The translations under genes were made by a program, and so were the position numbers. From Streptomyces platensis (GTDB taxonomy: Bacteria; Actinomycetota; Actinomycetes; Streptomycetales; Streptomycetaceae), in assembly GCF_008704855.1 (NCBI RefSeq), contig NZ_CP023691.1, positions 5,518,001 to 5,582,000 of the forward strand: 64,000 bases of DNA. The letters run 5' to 3'. A model generated the notes under the pieces. It did not search any database and was not told the origin of the DNA. It saw only the letters and a list, made by a program, of their open reading frames with translations. This document shows, piece after piece, positions 27,201 to 36,458 of the stretch. Positions within the stretch are counted from its first letter, which is position 1. Each line of letters begins with the position of its first letter.

Positions 27201-28070
27201 TCACGGGGCGAAGTACGCGCCCGGCGGCACCCCGACCGCCCGCCGGAAGGCCGCGACGAAGGCACTCGGGGAGGCATAGCCCACCCGCGCCGCCACCGCC
27301 GCCACCGTCGCGCCCCCGGCCAGCAGCGGCATCGCCGCCTGGAGCCGGATCCGGGTGCGCCACTGCCCGTACGGCATACCGGTGTCCGCCACGAACGCCC
27401 GCGCCAGCGTCCGGCCGCTCGCGCCCACCCGGGGGCCCCACTCCGCCAGCGTCCGCCCGTCCGACGGGTCGGCGCGCAGCGCCTCCGCGACCCGGCGCGC
27501 CCGGGGATCGCGCGGCATCGGCGCCTGCACCGTGGCCACCGACACCGGCCGCAGCTGATCGAGGACCACGGCCTCGGCCCGTTCGCGCGGCGCCGGGTCC
27601 AGCGTCCCGTCCGACAGATACGAGATCAGCTCGCGCAGCAGCGGTGAGACGCCGACGACGGTGGGCGCGGACCAGCCGACCGGGCAGCGGTCCGGCAGGA
27701 AGTACAGGCTCCGGAAGAGCGCCTGGCCCGCGGCGCCGGTGGCGTGCGGGGTTCCGGCGGGAATCCACAGCGCTACGGACGGCGGCAGCACCCAGGTGTT
27801 GCCGGTGGCCCGTACGGCCAGAACTCCCCGCCGCGCCCAGGCCAGTTGGTGGTGCTCATGGCGATGGCGGGCGAACCACTGCCCCCGGTCCATCGTGAAG
27901 CTCCCGACGACGACCGCCGCCCCCGCGGGCGGCCCCGGCGGCGCCACCTGACCGTCCGCCGCCTCGCGCCCGGCCGGCTGCGCCACCCTGCCCAACCCCG
28001 CGCTCCCGTCCGGCTGTTCACCGCTGTCCGTCCTGCGATACAACATGTCCCCCTGTCGCGTGGTGGTCAC
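27201..28070 (-). CDS. AraC-family transcriptional regulator
   Basis: 289 residues. The N-terminal cupin-like sensor (WFARHRHEHHQLAWARRGVLAV, LPPSVALWIPAGTPH) is followed by a C-terminal AraC double helix-turn-helix (WGPRVGASGRTLARAFVADTG and VAARVGYASPSAFVAAFRRAVGVPPGAYF). The His-rich RHRHEHHQ segment may bind metal. GTG at 28070 is preceded by GGGAG; ATG at 28046 is an alternative. It is tightly divergent from a methyltransferase gene, 25 bp away, so it probably controls that gene. Confidence 0.88.
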   Translation of the reverse strand: MTTTRQGDMLYRRTDSGEQPDGSAGLGRVAQPAGREAADGQVAPPGPPAGAAVVVGSFTMDRGQWFARHRHEHHQLAWARRGVLAVRATGNTWVLPPSVALWIPAGTPHATGAAGQALFRSLYFLPDRCPVGWSAPTVVGVSPLLRELISYLSDGTLDPAPRERAEAVVLDQLRPVSVATVQAPMPRDPRARRVAEALRADPSDGRTLAEWGPRVGASGRTLARAFVADTGMPYGQWRTRIRLQAAMPLLAGGATVAAVAARVGYASPSAFVAAFRRAVGVPPGAYFAP

Positions 28071-28095
28071 CGCGGCCGCTCCCTACGCTCGCCGC

Positions 28096-28668
28096 ATGAC
28101 CTCCATGAATCGCTATCACCAGTGGTTGTGCAACTCCCGGATGTGGGCTCGCGCGGTGGAGAAGGATCTGCTGCCCTGGGCGCTCGAAGACGTCCAACTC
28201 GGCGCTGACACCCTGGAGATCGGGCCCGGTTACGGTGCCACGACCCGGGTGCTGGCCCGTCGGACCGGCGGCCGACTGAGCGTCCTCGAAGTCGACGGGG
28301 GAGCGGCGGAGCGACTGCGTGCGGAGTACGGCGACCGGGTCGAGGTCGTGCACGGCGACGGCTGCGCGATGCCGTTGCCGGACGGCCGCTTCGACGCGGT
28401 CCTCTGCTTCACGATGCTGCATCATGTGCCGTCGCCGCGGCAGCAGGACCAGCTCTTCGCGGAGGCGTTCCGGGTGCTGCGGCCGGGCGGCGTCTTCGCG
28501 GGCTGCGACGGCCGGGCCGGCCGGGGCTTCCGCCTCATCCACCTCTGGGACACCTATGTCCCGGTGTCGCCCCGGACCCTCCCGGACCGGCTGTGCGCCG
28601 CCGGTTTCGCCACCCCCGACATCAGCCTCAGTAACGACAACTTCCGCTTCCGCGCCGTCCGTCCGTGA
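28096..28668 (+). CDS. SAM-dependent methyltransferase
   Basis: 190 residues, class I Rossmann methyltransferase. The SAM loop is LEIGPGYGATTRVLARR, the acidic strand end LSVLEVDGG, and HGDGCAMPLPDGRFDAVLCFTMLHH is the motif II/III block. Acceptor unknown. ATG at 28096 has TACGCT at 28084-28089, 6 nt upstream and no ribosome site. That promoter lies inside the 25-bp gap and the AraC gene start region, so one regulator could control both. Confidence 0.85.
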   Translation: MTSMNRYHQWLCNSRMWARAVEKDLLPWALEDVQLGADTLEIGPGYGATTRVLARRTGGRLSVLEVDGGAAERLRAEYGDRVEVVHGDGCAMPLPDGRFDAVLCFTMLHHVPSPRQQDQLFAEAFRVLRPGGVFAGCDGRAGRGFRLIHLWDTYVPVSPRTLPDRLCAAGFATPDISLSNDNFRFRAVRP

Positions 28669-28680
28669 GCGGGCGGCAGG

Positions 28681-28708
28681 CGGCGGGCGGCGGGCGGCGG
28701 GCGGCGGG
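28681..28708. repeat. 7-bp tandem repeat, CGGCGGG x4
   Basis: Four exact copies of CGGCGGG, with a degenerate fifth, just after the methyltransferase stop. It is a simple repeat liable to slippage. The regular GGG spacing could form unusual DNA structure. Confidence 0.8.
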
Positions 28709-28721
28709 ACGGGCCGGAGCC

Positions 28722-28757
28722 AGGGCCGGTCCGACCGACCAGGGCCGGACCGGCCCT
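28722..28757. terminator. Terminator between methyltransferase and response regulator
   Basis: AGGGCCGGTCCG (28722-28733) pairs with CGGACCGGCCCT (28746-28757), a 12-bp stem. It lies between convergent genes and overlaps the response-regulator stop codon by two bases. Confidence 0.65.
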
Positions 28758-29397
28758 ACCCCAGCAACCCGCGCTCCAGGGCCGTGATCACGGCCGCGGT
28801 CCGGTCCGACACCTCCAACTTCTTGAACGCCCGCAGCAGATGGGTCTTGACCGTCGCCTCCCCGATGAACAGCTGCCGGCCGATCTCGCCATTGGTCAGC
28901 CCCTGACTCACCAGCCGCAGCACCTCGCACTCCCGGCCGGACAGCAGCGGCGCCTCCACCGCCCGCGCCCGGAACAGCTTCGGGGCAAGCGAAGGCGTCA
29001 GCACGGTCGCCCCGCGCGCCGCACCGTGCACCGCGTCGATCAGCTCCGCCCGGGAACTGCCCTTGAGGAGATAGCCGGCCGCGCCCGCCTCCACGGCGCG
29101 CAGGATGTCGGCGTCGTCCTCGTAGGTGGTGACGATGACCACCTTGGTGCGCGGCGACCGCCGCCGGATGTGGCCGGTGGCGGCGACCCCGTCCATCGCG
29201 CCCATCCGCAGATCCAGCAACACGAGGTCTGGGACCAGCCGCTCCGCCAGCGTCACGGCCTCCTCGCCGGAGCCCGCCTGTCCCACGACCTCGATGGCCG
29301 GGTCGGATTCGAGCATGGCGCACAGGCCCTCGCGGACGACGGGATGATCGTCCGCGAGCAGCACCCGCACCACGGCCGGGTCCTCAACGCCCTTCAT
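28756..29397 (-). CDS. NarL/LuxR-type response regulator
   Basis: 213 residues. The receiver domain has acidic pocket LLADDHP and phospho-acceptor Asp62 in VLLDLRMGAMDG, then VTTYEDDADILRAVEAGAAGYLLKG with the conserved Lys. The C-terminal LuxR helix-turn-helix is LSGRECEVLRLVSQGLTNGEIGRQLFIGEATVKTHLLRAFKKL. The start ATG at 29397 overlaps the kinase gene end by 14 bp, so translation is probably coupled. Targets unknown; an adjacent divergent membrane protein gene is a candidate. Confidence 0.92.
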   Translation of the reverse strand: MKGVEDPAVVRVLLADDHPVVREGLCAMLESDPAIEVVGQAGSGEEAVTLAERLVPDLVLLDLRMGAMDGVAATGHIRRRSPRTKVVIVTTYEDDADILRAVEAGAAGYLLKGSSRAELIDAVHGAARGATVLTPSLAPKLFRARAVEAPLLSGRECEVLRLVSQGLTNGEIGRQLFIGEATVKTHLLRAFKKLEVSDRTAAVITALERGLLG

Positions 29398-30721
29398 GTG
29401 CCGCCTCCGTCCGCCGTTCCACCACTTCGGACGGCGGTGCCGACGGCCCGTCCGGCCGTCCCGCCGCCCCGTCCAAGGGCACCGTCACCTCGACGACGGT
29501 GCCCGCTCCCGGCGCGCTCACCACGCTCATCGCCCCACCGATCTCCGCCAGCCGGGCCGCCATGCCCCGCAGCCCGAACCCGCTGTCCTCGTCCCCGCCG
29601 CCGGGCCCGTCCTGGCCGTCCTCCGCCGCCCCGCCGTCCGCCTTCGCCTCCGCCGCGTCGAACCCACGGCCGTCATCGGTGACGTGGAGCCCGACGCGCC
29701 CGTCGTCGTACCGCAGCACCAGGTCGACCGCACGGGCCTCGGCATGCTTGCGCACATTGGTGCCGGCCTCCTGCGCGGCCCGCAGCAGGACGACATTGAC
29801 CGCCATCGGCAGCGGCCGCTCGTCGCCCTCGACGGCGAACTGCGCCACGAGCCCGGTCTGCGCGGCCAGCCCGTCCGCCTGCCGCCGCAGCGCCTGCGCC
29901 AGCGAACTCTCCCGCAGCGAAGCGGGCGTCCGGTCGGCGACGAAGGAACGGGCCTCCGCCAGGCTCTCCTTGGCCATCCGTCCGACCAGCGCGAGGTGTT
30001 TCCGGGCGACGGCGGGGGCGTCCTCCACCTCCGCATCGGCGGCCTCCACCAGGCTGATGATGCTGGTCAGGCTCTGCGCCAGGGTGTCGTGGATCTCCCG
30101 CGCGAGCCGCTCGCGCTCGGCGGAGATCCCGGCCTGGTGCGACAGCCGGGCCACCTGCTCGCGGTTCCGCCGCAGCTCCTCGATGAGTTCGGCGTGCTCC
30201 TTGTTCTGCCGTACCACCCGCTTGATCCACAGCCCGAGGAGCACGGACAGGGCGATCCCGAGCAGCGACGCCAGGAGCACGAACAGCATCAGCGGGGCGG
30301 TGGCGCCGCCCCGGAGCCACAGCATCGTGACGGGGACGAGATTGCCGACCACACCGGCCACCACGGCCGGCCGGGTGTCCAGGCTCATCATCAGCATCGG
30401 GACCAGCGCGAACAGCGCGAACGCACTCGTCAGATCCACCGCGGTGGCGAGCCCGAACAGCCCGAAGAGCCCGCCGGCGAAGACCGTGTTCCGACGGTCC
30501 CGCTCATGACGCAGCATCAACGGCCGCCCGATCCCCGCGTACCAGGGCACGACCAGCGTCAGCGCACCGATGGCGATCAACCGCCCGGTCTGCGGTACGG
30601 CGGAGGTGAACACCAGCCCCGTGGTGACCAGATAGCAGATCACGAAGTAGCTGTCCCACAGCCCGAACCAACGCACCCGTGCGTCGGGCGCGCGCCGCGC
30701 CTCACGCGTCACCGTGTCCAT
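29384..30721 (-). CDS. Sensor histidine kinase (NarL/LiaS type)
   Basis: 445 residues. Five or six membrane helices fill residues about 20-170, with no large extracellular loop, so it likely senses an intramembrane or envelope cue. A coiled coil (HAELIEELRRNREQVARLSHQ) leads to the HisKA_3 box ERERLAREIHDTLAQSL with its phospho-His. The ATPase domain has N-box RAAQEAGTNVRKHAEA, VTDDGRGFD and GFGLRGMAARL. An acidic Gly-rich insert (about 15 residues) lies between the G boxes. ATG at 30721. It pairs with the overlapping response regulator. Confidence 0.92.
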   Translation of the reverse strand: MDTVTREARRAPDARVRWFGLWDSYFVICYLVTTGLVFTSAVPQTGRLIAIGALTLVVPWYAGIGRPLMLRHERDRRNTVFAGGLFGLFGLATAVDLTSAFALFALVPMLMMSLDTRPAVVAGVVGNLVPVTMLWLRGGATAPLMLFVLLASLLGIALSVLLGLWIKRVVRQNKEHAELIEELRRNREQVARLSHQAGISAERERLAREIHDTLAQSLTSIISLVEAADAEVEDAPAVARKHLALVGRMAKESLAEARSFVADRTPASLRESSLAQALRRQADGLAAQTGLVAQFAVEGDERPLPMAVNVVLLRAAQEAGTNVRKHAEARAVDLVLRYDDGRVGLHVTDDGRGFDAAEAKADGGAAEDGQDGPGGGDEDSGFGLRGMAARLAEIGGAMSVVSAPGAGTVVEVTVPLDGAAGRPDGPSAPPSEVVERRTEAAHEGR

Positions 30722-30966
30722 CCCCCTGCATCCGAACGGCCCCGCACCGGGGCGCGGGCGCCATCGTGCCACCGCGGCCCCCAGTCCTATCACCCGGCTT
30801 CCGCCTCGGCCGCACTGTCCACCGACCGGTGGACAGCTGAATCCACCGGCCGGTCGTACCCCCATAACAAGGCGTCGCCATAACGTCGTTGACGGCGGCC
30901 GGCGGACAGCGCAGAAACCGCCGGAGCAACAGACCTCGCAGCATTGCGGAAAGGCCCCGGATTTCC

Positions 30967-31521
30967 ATGAACCACCTGAGTCAGTTCGTTATCGCGCTGA
31001 TTGCCAGCGTCTCCATTCTCACCATCATCCTGGCGACCGACCTGGGCCGCCGCCGGGTCACCAATATGCGGATGCTGCGCTCCGTGCTCGCGGTCGCGGT
31101 CATCATCGCGATCTTCGTGCACTCCTTCCCGACCTCCGGGAACGCCCCGTCCTTCCAGCTCATCGGCGTCGGCGTGGGCGTGATCTGCGGCCTGGTCGCC
31201 GGTGCCCTGCTCCCGGCCCACCGCGGCGCCGACGGGCAGATCTACACCATCGGCGGATTCGGCTACGCCCTGGTCTGGATTGTCCTTTCCAGCGCCCGCG
31301 TCCTTTTCGCCTATGGCGCCGAGCACTGGTTCGCCGAGGGCCTGATCCGCTTCAGCATCGAAAATGAGCTCAGCGGTCCGGACGTCTACTCCAATGCCTT
31401 TGTCTTCATGTCCCTTGCCATGGTGCTCACCCGCACCGCGGTGCTGGTGGCCAAGCGCCGCCGTATTCACCTTTCGCCCGCGGAACCGGCCGGGAAGGAC
31501 GAGCAGACGGCCGCGGTCTGA
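30967..31521 (+). CDS. Multi-pass membrane protein
   Basis: 184 residues with about five helices: FVIALIASVSILTIILAT, SVLAVAVIIAIFVHSF, FQLIGVGVGVICGLVAGALL, FGYALVWIVLSSARVLFAYG, and the NAFVFMSLAMVLTRTAVLVA region. No catalytic motif; unrecognised. ATG at 30967 follows GGAAAGG at a long distance. It is divergent from the kinase gene with about 245 bp between, which may hold both promoters. It could be a target or an accessory sensor of the two-component system. That is inference. Confidence 0.75.
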   Translation: MNHLSQFVIALIASVSILTIILATDLGRRRVTNMRMLRSVLAVAVIIAIFVHSFPTSGNAPSFQLIGVGVGVICGLVAGALLPAHRGADGQIYTIGGFGYALVWIVLSSARVLFAYGAEHWFAEGLIRFSIENELSGPDVYSNAFVFMSLAMVLTRTAVLVAKRRRIHLSPAEPAGKDEQTAAV

Positions 31522-31551
31522 GGGGCGCCCCGCGATATTCCTGCGCCGAAT

Positions 31552-31596
31552 GCGAAGCGGATGTGCTCGGGGACAACCCGGGCACATCCGCTTCGC
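31552..31596 (+). terminator. Terminator after membrane protein gene
   Basis: A perfect 15-bp outer stem (arms 31552-31566 and 31582-31596) with a further partial G/C inner helix, 30 bp after the stop at 31521. Confidence 0.8.
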
Positions 31597-31682
31597 GGAC
31601 CCCGATGAGGGATCAGGATTGAACCGAAGCCGCCGGCCGTCCGTACAGATAACGGCGGCCGAATCCCCGGTTCCGGTCCGCC

Positions 31683-33596
31683 GTGCCACCACCGGCCTCG
31701 CACGGAAGGACCTTCGGGTTGCCGCACTCCACGCGCCTCAGCCAGCCGCCGAACACGAAGAAGGCAACCACGACGGCGGCCCCGCCGCCGGACGGCCCTC
31801 CGGAGCAGGTGCCGGACGGGGCCCCTGTCGACGAGTGCGCTGTCGACGAGGCCGCTGCCGACACCGCGTCCGAGACCAGCGGCTCGACCGGCGGCGACGC
31901 GGTCGGCGGCTGGCGGGACCGGAATCCGGCCGTGGCGCGGGCCGTGGGACGGACCGTCACCGCGCTGGCCGCCGTACTGGTGCTCTCCGCGCTCCTGCTG
32001 CCGAATCAGCTCACCCGCCTCACCCCCGGCGAGTTCCTGCGCATCCCGGTGGAGGGCATCTTCGGTGCGGCCCTGCTACTGCTCCTGCCGCCGAAGGCGC
32101 GGCGGGTGGCGGCCGTGGTGGCCGGCGTCGGCCTCGGCCTGCGGACCCTCCTGAACTGCCTGGACATGGGCTTCTATTCGGTGCTCGCCCGGCCCTTCGA
32201 CCCGGTGCTCGACTGGATCCTGTTCGACGACGCCGAGTCCTTCCTCAAGGACTCGATAGGTCAGGCGGGCGCGATCGGTGCCGTGCTCGGCGTCGTGCTC
32301 CTCGTGCTCGCCCTGCTCGTCCTCATGACGCTGGCGGTCGTCCGGCTCACCCGCCTCCTGGTGCGGCACAGCGCCGTGGCGACCCGTACCACCCTCGTCC
32401 TCGGAACCGCCTGGATCACCTGCGCGGCGCTCGGCGTACAGCTCGCCGGTGTCCCGGTCGCCGCCGCCAACACCGCCGACCTCGTCCAGGACAGCGCGGA
32501 GCGGCTGCGCGCGAGCCTGGCCGACCAGCAGGTGTTCGCCAAGGAGGCGCACGTCGACGCCTTCCGCGACACCCCGCCCGACCAACTGCTGACCGGACTG
32601 CGCGGCAAGGACGTCATCTTCACCTTCATCGAGAGCTACGGCCGCAGCGCGATCGCGGACCCGGCGATGGCGTCGCAGGTCGACGCGGTGCTCAAGGACG
32701 GGACCAAGCGCCTGCGCAAGGCCGGATTCGCCTCCCGGAGCGCCTGGCTCACCTCACCGACGGCGGGCGGCGGCAGCTGGCTGGCCCACTCCACCTTCAT
32801 GTCCGGCCTGTGGATCAAGAATCAGCAGCGCTACCGCACCGTCACCTCCAGCGACCGCATGCCTCTCACCGACGCCTTCAAGCGCTCCGGCGCCTGGCGC
32901 ACCGCCGGCATCATGCCGGGCGTCACCCGCTCCTGGCCGGAGGGCAAGTTCTACGGCCTCGACCACGTCTACGACACCCACCATCTCGGCTACAAGGGCC
33001 CGCAGTTCAGCTGGTCGCGGGTGCCCGACCAATACAGCCTGTCGGCCTTTGAACGCCTGGAACACGGCAAGCGCCACGACAAGCCGCTGATGTCGGAGAT
33101 CATCCTCGTCTCCAGCCACAACCCCTGGGCGCCCATCCCCAAGATGATCGGCTGGGACGAACTCGGCGACGGTTCCGTCTACGACGCCATCAAGAAGGCG
33201 GGCAAGGACCCCAAGGAGGTGTGGAAGGACCCCGCACAGGTACGGAACGAGTACCGCCGCGCGATCCAGTACTCGCTGCACAGCCTCATCTCGTACATGG
33301 AGAAGTACGGCAACAAGAACACCGTGCTCGTCTTCCTCGGCGATCACCAGCCCGTCCCGACCGTCACCGGCGAGAACGCCAGCCGGGACGTGCCGGTCGC
33401 CCTCGTCGCCCACGACCCCGCCGTGCTGGACCGGATCTCCGGCTGGAACTGGCAGAACGGCCTGAAGCCCGGCCCGAAGACCCCGGTTTGGCGGATGGAC
33501 ACCTTCCGCGACCGCTTCCTGACCGCCTTCGGCCCCCGTCCGGGAGAGACGAAGGAAGAGGCGAAGGGAGGGACGCCGGGGCGGTCGGGGCACTGA
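31683..33596 (+). CDS. Alkaline-phosphatase-superfamily (LtaS/sulfatase-like) membrane enzyme
   Basis: Up to 637 residues. A Pro/Thr-rich cytoplasmic N-terminus and about four or five membrane helices (roughly 85-260) precede an extracellular sulfatase-fold domain. Visible metal and active-site motifs are FIESYGRS, SPTAGGGSWLAHSTFMSG (likely nucleophile Thr/Ser), SSHNPWAP and LGDHQPVP (Asp-His). It resembles phosphoglycerol or phosphoethanolamine transferases and LtaS, so polymer decoration of the envelope is likely. Start uncertain: GTG at 31683 has no ribosome site, whereas an in-frame TTG at 31719 follows GGAAGGA with 8-nt spacing and may be the real start. Confidence 0.82.
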   Translation: MPPPASHGRTFGLPHSTRLSQPPNTKKATTTAAPPPDGPPEQVPDGAPVDECAVDEAAADTASETSGSTGGDAVGGWRDRNPAVARAVGRTVTALAAVLVLSALLLPNQLTRLTPGEFLRIPVEGIFGAALLLLLPPKARRVAAVVAGVGLGLRTLLNCLDMGFYSVLARPFDPVLDWILFDDAESFLKDSIGQAGAIGAVLGVVLLVLALLVLMTLAVVRLTRLLVRHSAVATRTTLVLGTAWITCAALGVQLAGVPVAAANTADLVQDSAERLRASLADQQVFAKEAHVDAFRDTPPDQLLTGLRGKDVIFTFIESYGRSAIADPAMASQVDAVLKDGTKRLRKAGFASRSAWLTSPTAGGGSWLAHSTFMSGLWIKNQQRYRTVTSSDRMPLTDAFKRSGAWRTAGIMPGVTRSWPEGKFYGLDHVYDTHHLGYKGPQFSWSRVPDQYSLSAFERLEHGKRHDKPLMSEIILVSSHNPWAPIPKMIGWDELGDGSVYDAIKKAGKDPKEVWKDPAQVRNEYRRAIQYSLHSLISYMEKYGNKNTVLVFLGDHQPVPTVTGENASRDVPVALVAHDPAVLDRISGWNWQNGLKPGPKTPVWRMDTFRDRFLTAFGPRPGETKEEAKGGTPGRSGH

Positions 33597-33647
33597 CCGC
33601 AGGGTCGGCGGACCACCGCCGCGAGGGCCCGCTCCGCGCCTGATGCC

Positions 33648-33678
33648 CAGGGCCGCTCCCTCCTCGGGAGCGGCCCTG
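33648..33678 (+). terminator. Terminator after LtaS-like gene
   Basis: A 13-bp stem (33648-33660 with 33666-33678) and a 5-nt loop, about 50 bp downstream of the stop and upstream of the EEP gene ribosome site. Confidence 0.75.
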
Positions 33679-33733
33679 CTCCGTTCGACAGCCATGGCAC
33701 ACCGCCGGAGAATTGGAGGTGTGAGGAGGGGCC

Positions 33734-34822
33734 ATGAGTATCCGCATAGCCACTTTCAACTGCGAAAATCTCTTCCGGAGGCCCATCGTGTTCAGCGCCG
33801 GGAACGACCCGGTGCACAACGCCGTGCTGGAGGACTTCAGAAAACTCGTCGAAATCCTCGATCACCACACGTATACGGCCGACGACAAGACAAAGATCAT
33901 CGAGCTTCTCAAGAAGCACAGCGTCGATGTCTCCCAGGAAATCTCCACCCAGACGATCCTGGTGAACGAGCCACGCGGACAAGCCCGGCTGCTCAAGGGC
34001 GAGGGCCGGAACATCGAGGTCAGGGCCGAGGTCACGGGACGGTCCGCCTGGGTCGGCTGGGCCGAACTGGCCAAGGGCGACCTCAGCTGGGACGCCGTCA
34101 AGAACACCGCCAGGGTGATCGCCGAAGTGAACGCCGACATACTGCTGACGGTCGAAGTCGAGGACCGGCTCACCCTGCACCGCTTCAACCGACAGGTGCT
34201 GGCGGGCCAATTCGACGCGGAACCATATCCGTTCAACATGCTGATCGACGGCAATGACATTCGCGGCATCGACGTGGGGCTGTTCAGCCGCCACCCGATC
34301 ACCTCCATACGCTCGCACATCTTCGACAAGAAGGATTCCCGGGAAATCTTCAGCCGCGACTGCCCGGAATTCGAGATCGACATCGATGGCGAACCGCTCT
34401 GGCTCCTCGGGAACCACTTCAAGAGCAAGCTCGGCGGCGGCGCCGACAAGCGCAAGCTCCAGGGCGAGCGCGTCGCCCAGCTCTACCGGGCCGCACTCGA
34501 GCGCTCGGCCCATGTCGTGGTCGCCGGGGACCTCAACGACACCCCGGGCAGCCCGCCGCTCACGTTCCTGGAGGCCACCAGCCTGAAGGACGCGATGACC
34601 CACGCCAGTTACGAGGGACCGCCCGGCACCCACGGGAAGTGCACGAGCCACAACGACAAGATCGACTACCTGATGTTCTCGCCGCAGCTGTTCGCCAAGG
34701 TGGACACGGTCGAGGTGGAGCGGCGCGGGATCTTCGAGTTCGGCACCCCGTTCGACACCGTGACCGGACCCGGCAACCAGGCTTCCGACCACGCTGCCGT
34801 CGTCGCCGAACTCGACCTGTAA
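33734..34822 (+). CDS. Endonuclease/exonuclease/phosphatase-family protein
   Basis: 362 residues. EEP fold motifs: RIATFNCENLFRR (first metal Asn), ADILLTVEVEDR (Glu), LGNHFKSKLGG (His), VVVAGDLNDTPGSPP (Asp-x-Asn) and SHNDKIDYLMFS with the late SDHAAVVAEL (terminal Asp-His). It hydrolyses phosphodiester or phosphate ester bonds; nucleic acid, phosphoinositide or sphingolipid substrates are all known in the family. No signal peptide, so cytosolic. An insert of about 100 residues (30-130) separates the first two motifs. ATG at 33734 follows GAGGAGG. Confidence 0.87.
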   Translation: MSIRIATFNCENLFRRPIVFSAGNDPVHNAVLEDFRKLVEILDHHTYTADDKTKIIELLKKHSVDVSQEISTQTILVNEPRGQARLLKGEGRNIEVRAEVTGRSAWVGWAELAKGDLSWDAVKNTARVIAEVNADILLTVEVEDRLTLHRFNRQVLAGQFDAEPYPFNMLIDGNDIRGIDVGLFSRHPITSIRSHIFDKKDSREIFSRDCPEFEIDIDGEPLWLLGNHFKSKLGGGADKRKLQGERVAQLYRAALERSAHVVVAGDLNDTPGSPPLTFLEATSLKDAMTHASYEGPPGTHGKCTSHNDKIDYLMFSPQLFAKVDTVEVERRGIFEFGTPFDTVTGPGNQASDHAAVVAELDL

Positions 34823-34883
34823 AACGGCCCGCGGCCCGTCGGGGCCAGGGCGAGTGCGGTGGACGGCCGCACCTCCCCACCCC

Positions 34884-35621
34884 TCACACCCCAGCCGTCA
34901 GCCCATCGATCATGCGGTCGAGAAGGCGTTCGAACACGGCCTGCGGTGCCGAGTCCTGACCCGGCACCGCCAACGCCTGCGCGAGGTGGGGATAGCGGCC
35001 CTCAGCGGCAACGGACCGGAGGTAGCGGTCCTGCGCGTCCAGGAGTTCGCCGGAGGCGGGCCCACCGGCTTCGACCGCCCGCTCCTGGGCGAGTTCATAG
35101 GAAACGTGACTGGCCACGAAGCCGGTGAGCAGGCTGAACGTCTCCAGCCGGGCCGGCGCCTCCAGCCCAACGGGGGCGAGGACGGCGAGGGCGTACTCCA
35201 GGGCGGCGAGCGCGTTCGGGCCGAGCGTCTGCCGGGCCGAGAGCGCCCCGGGGAGCCATGGATGGCGCCGCATGATCGTGCGCTGCTCCTGTGCGAACTG
35301 CCGCAGGTCGGCCCGCCAGTTGCCGGACGGCGCAGCCGGCAGCGCATGCTCGCCGCTCACCTGGTCGATCATCAGCTCCAGCAGCGTCTCCTTGGTGGGG
35401 ACGTAGCTGTAGAGCGACATCGTGCCGGCCCCGATCCGGGCCGCGACCGCCCGCATGGTGACCGCGGCGAGCCCCTCGGTATCGGCGAGGGCAATGGCCG
35501 CGGTGGTGATCGCGGCGCGGCTGTGGGCGGGCGGCCGCCCCCGCCGCGGGCGTTCGGCCTGCGACCAGAGCCGCTCGGGATCCACACCGGCACCACGGCC
35601 GGCTGAGCCTGTACGGGGCAC
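34884..35621 (-). CDS. TetR-family regulator with TetR_C domain
   Basis: 245 residues. A basic arm (RPRRGRPPAHSR) precedes the helix-turn-helix AAIALADTEGLAAVTMRAVAARIGAGTMSLYSYVPTKETLLELM. The C-terminal domain is of the tetracycline-repressor type (DLRQFAQEQRTIMRRHPWLPGAL, LLTGFVASHVSYELA). This class often senses drugs or aromatic ligands. It lies 81 bp downstream of the SDR gene on the same strand, so the two may be co-transcribed. GTG or ATG near 35621 is the start; an internal ATG is possible after the arm. Confidence 0.87.
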   Translation of the reverse strand: MPRTGSAGRGAGVDPERLWSQAERPRRGRPPAHSRAAITTAAIALADTEGLAAVTMRAVAARIGAGTMSLYSYVPTKETLLELMIDQVSGEHALPAAPSGNWRADLRQFAQEQRTIMRRHPWLPGALSARQTLGPNALAALEYALAVLAPVGLEAPARLETFSLLTGFVASHVSYELAQERAVEAGGPASGELLDAQDRYLRSVAAEGRYPHLAQALAVPGQDSAPQAVFERLLDRMIDGLTAGV

Positions 35622-35702
35622 GGCAACCTCTCCTCACTCCTGGCGCCATCCAATCACCCCTCCTCCCACACACCGCACGCCGTACGGGAATTCGGCCGAC
35701 CG

Positions 35703-36458
35703 TCAGCCCTGCGCGACCGGCCGGACGACGACCTCGTTCACATCGACCGTGGCGGGCTGCTCGATGGCGAACGCGATGGCGCGGGCGATCGCGTCGGGCG
35801 GTATGGCGATGTCGTCCCGCATCTTCGTGATCTCCGCCCGGACCCGGCCGTTGCTGGACGCTTCGGCGAAGTCGGTAGCGGTCACCCCCGGCGAGACGGT
35901 GGTCACCCGCAGCGCGTCGCCGGCCTCCTGACGCAGCCCTTCGCAGATCGCCCGGACCGCGAACTTGGTACCGGCGTAGACCGCCATGGCGGGCACGACA
36001 CGAAAGGCCGCCGTGGAGGCGATGGTGACGAAGTGCCCGCTGCCCTGCGCGCGGAAGACCGGCAGCGCGGCGGCGATGCCGTGCAGCACGCCCTTCACAT
36101 TGACGTCGACCATCCGGTCCCACTCCTCGACGCGCAGATCGTCGAGCGGCGAGATCGTGCCCACCCCGGCATTGCTGACCAGGACATCGAGCCGTCCGAA
36201 ACGCTCACCGGCCAGCGCGACCAGGGCATGAAGATCCTCCCGCCGGGTCACATCGGTACGGAGCTGCACGGCCGCGCCACCCGCCCGCTCGATCCGCTCC
36301 ACCACCTCCGCCAGCCGCTCGGACCGCCGCGCACCGAGAACCAGCCGCGCACCCCGCTCGGCGAGCAACAACGCGGTCGCCGCCCCGATACCGCTGCCGG
36401 CTCCCGTAACAGCCACCACTTTTCCTTCAATTCCAGCAATTCCTGCGATTCCAGACAT
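35703..36458 (-). CDS. Short-chain dehydrogenase/reductase
   Basis: 251 residues, classical SDR. NAD(P) loop VTGAGSGIGAATALLLAERGARLVLGARRSERL (GxxxGIG; the Arg after the second strand suggests NADP). NAG motif SNAGVGTISPL, catalytic Ser in TIASTAAF, YxxxK as YAGTKFAVR. The N-terminus SGIAGIAGIEGK contains a GIA repeat. Substrate unknown. ATG at 36458 follows GGAAGGAA. Divergent from the XRE regulator with a shared promoter region containing a clear dyad. Confidence 0.92.
   Translation of the reverse strand: MSGIAGIAGIEGKVVAVTGAGSGIGAATALLLAERGARLVLGARRSERLAEVVERIERAGGAAVQLRTDVTRREDLHALVALAGERFGRLDVLVSNAGVGTISPLDDLRVEEWDRMVDVNVKGVLHGIAAALPVFRAQGSGHFVTIASTAAFRVVPAMAVYAGTKFAVRAICEGLRQEAGDALRVTTVSPGVTATDFAEASSNGRVRAEITKMRDDIAIPPDAIARAIAFAIEQPATVDVNEVVVRPVAQG

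Noticed and set aside
28681-28720. CGGCGGG repeats as a CRISPR-like array
   Set aside because: Units are 7 bp with no spacers, so it is a simple tandem repeat.
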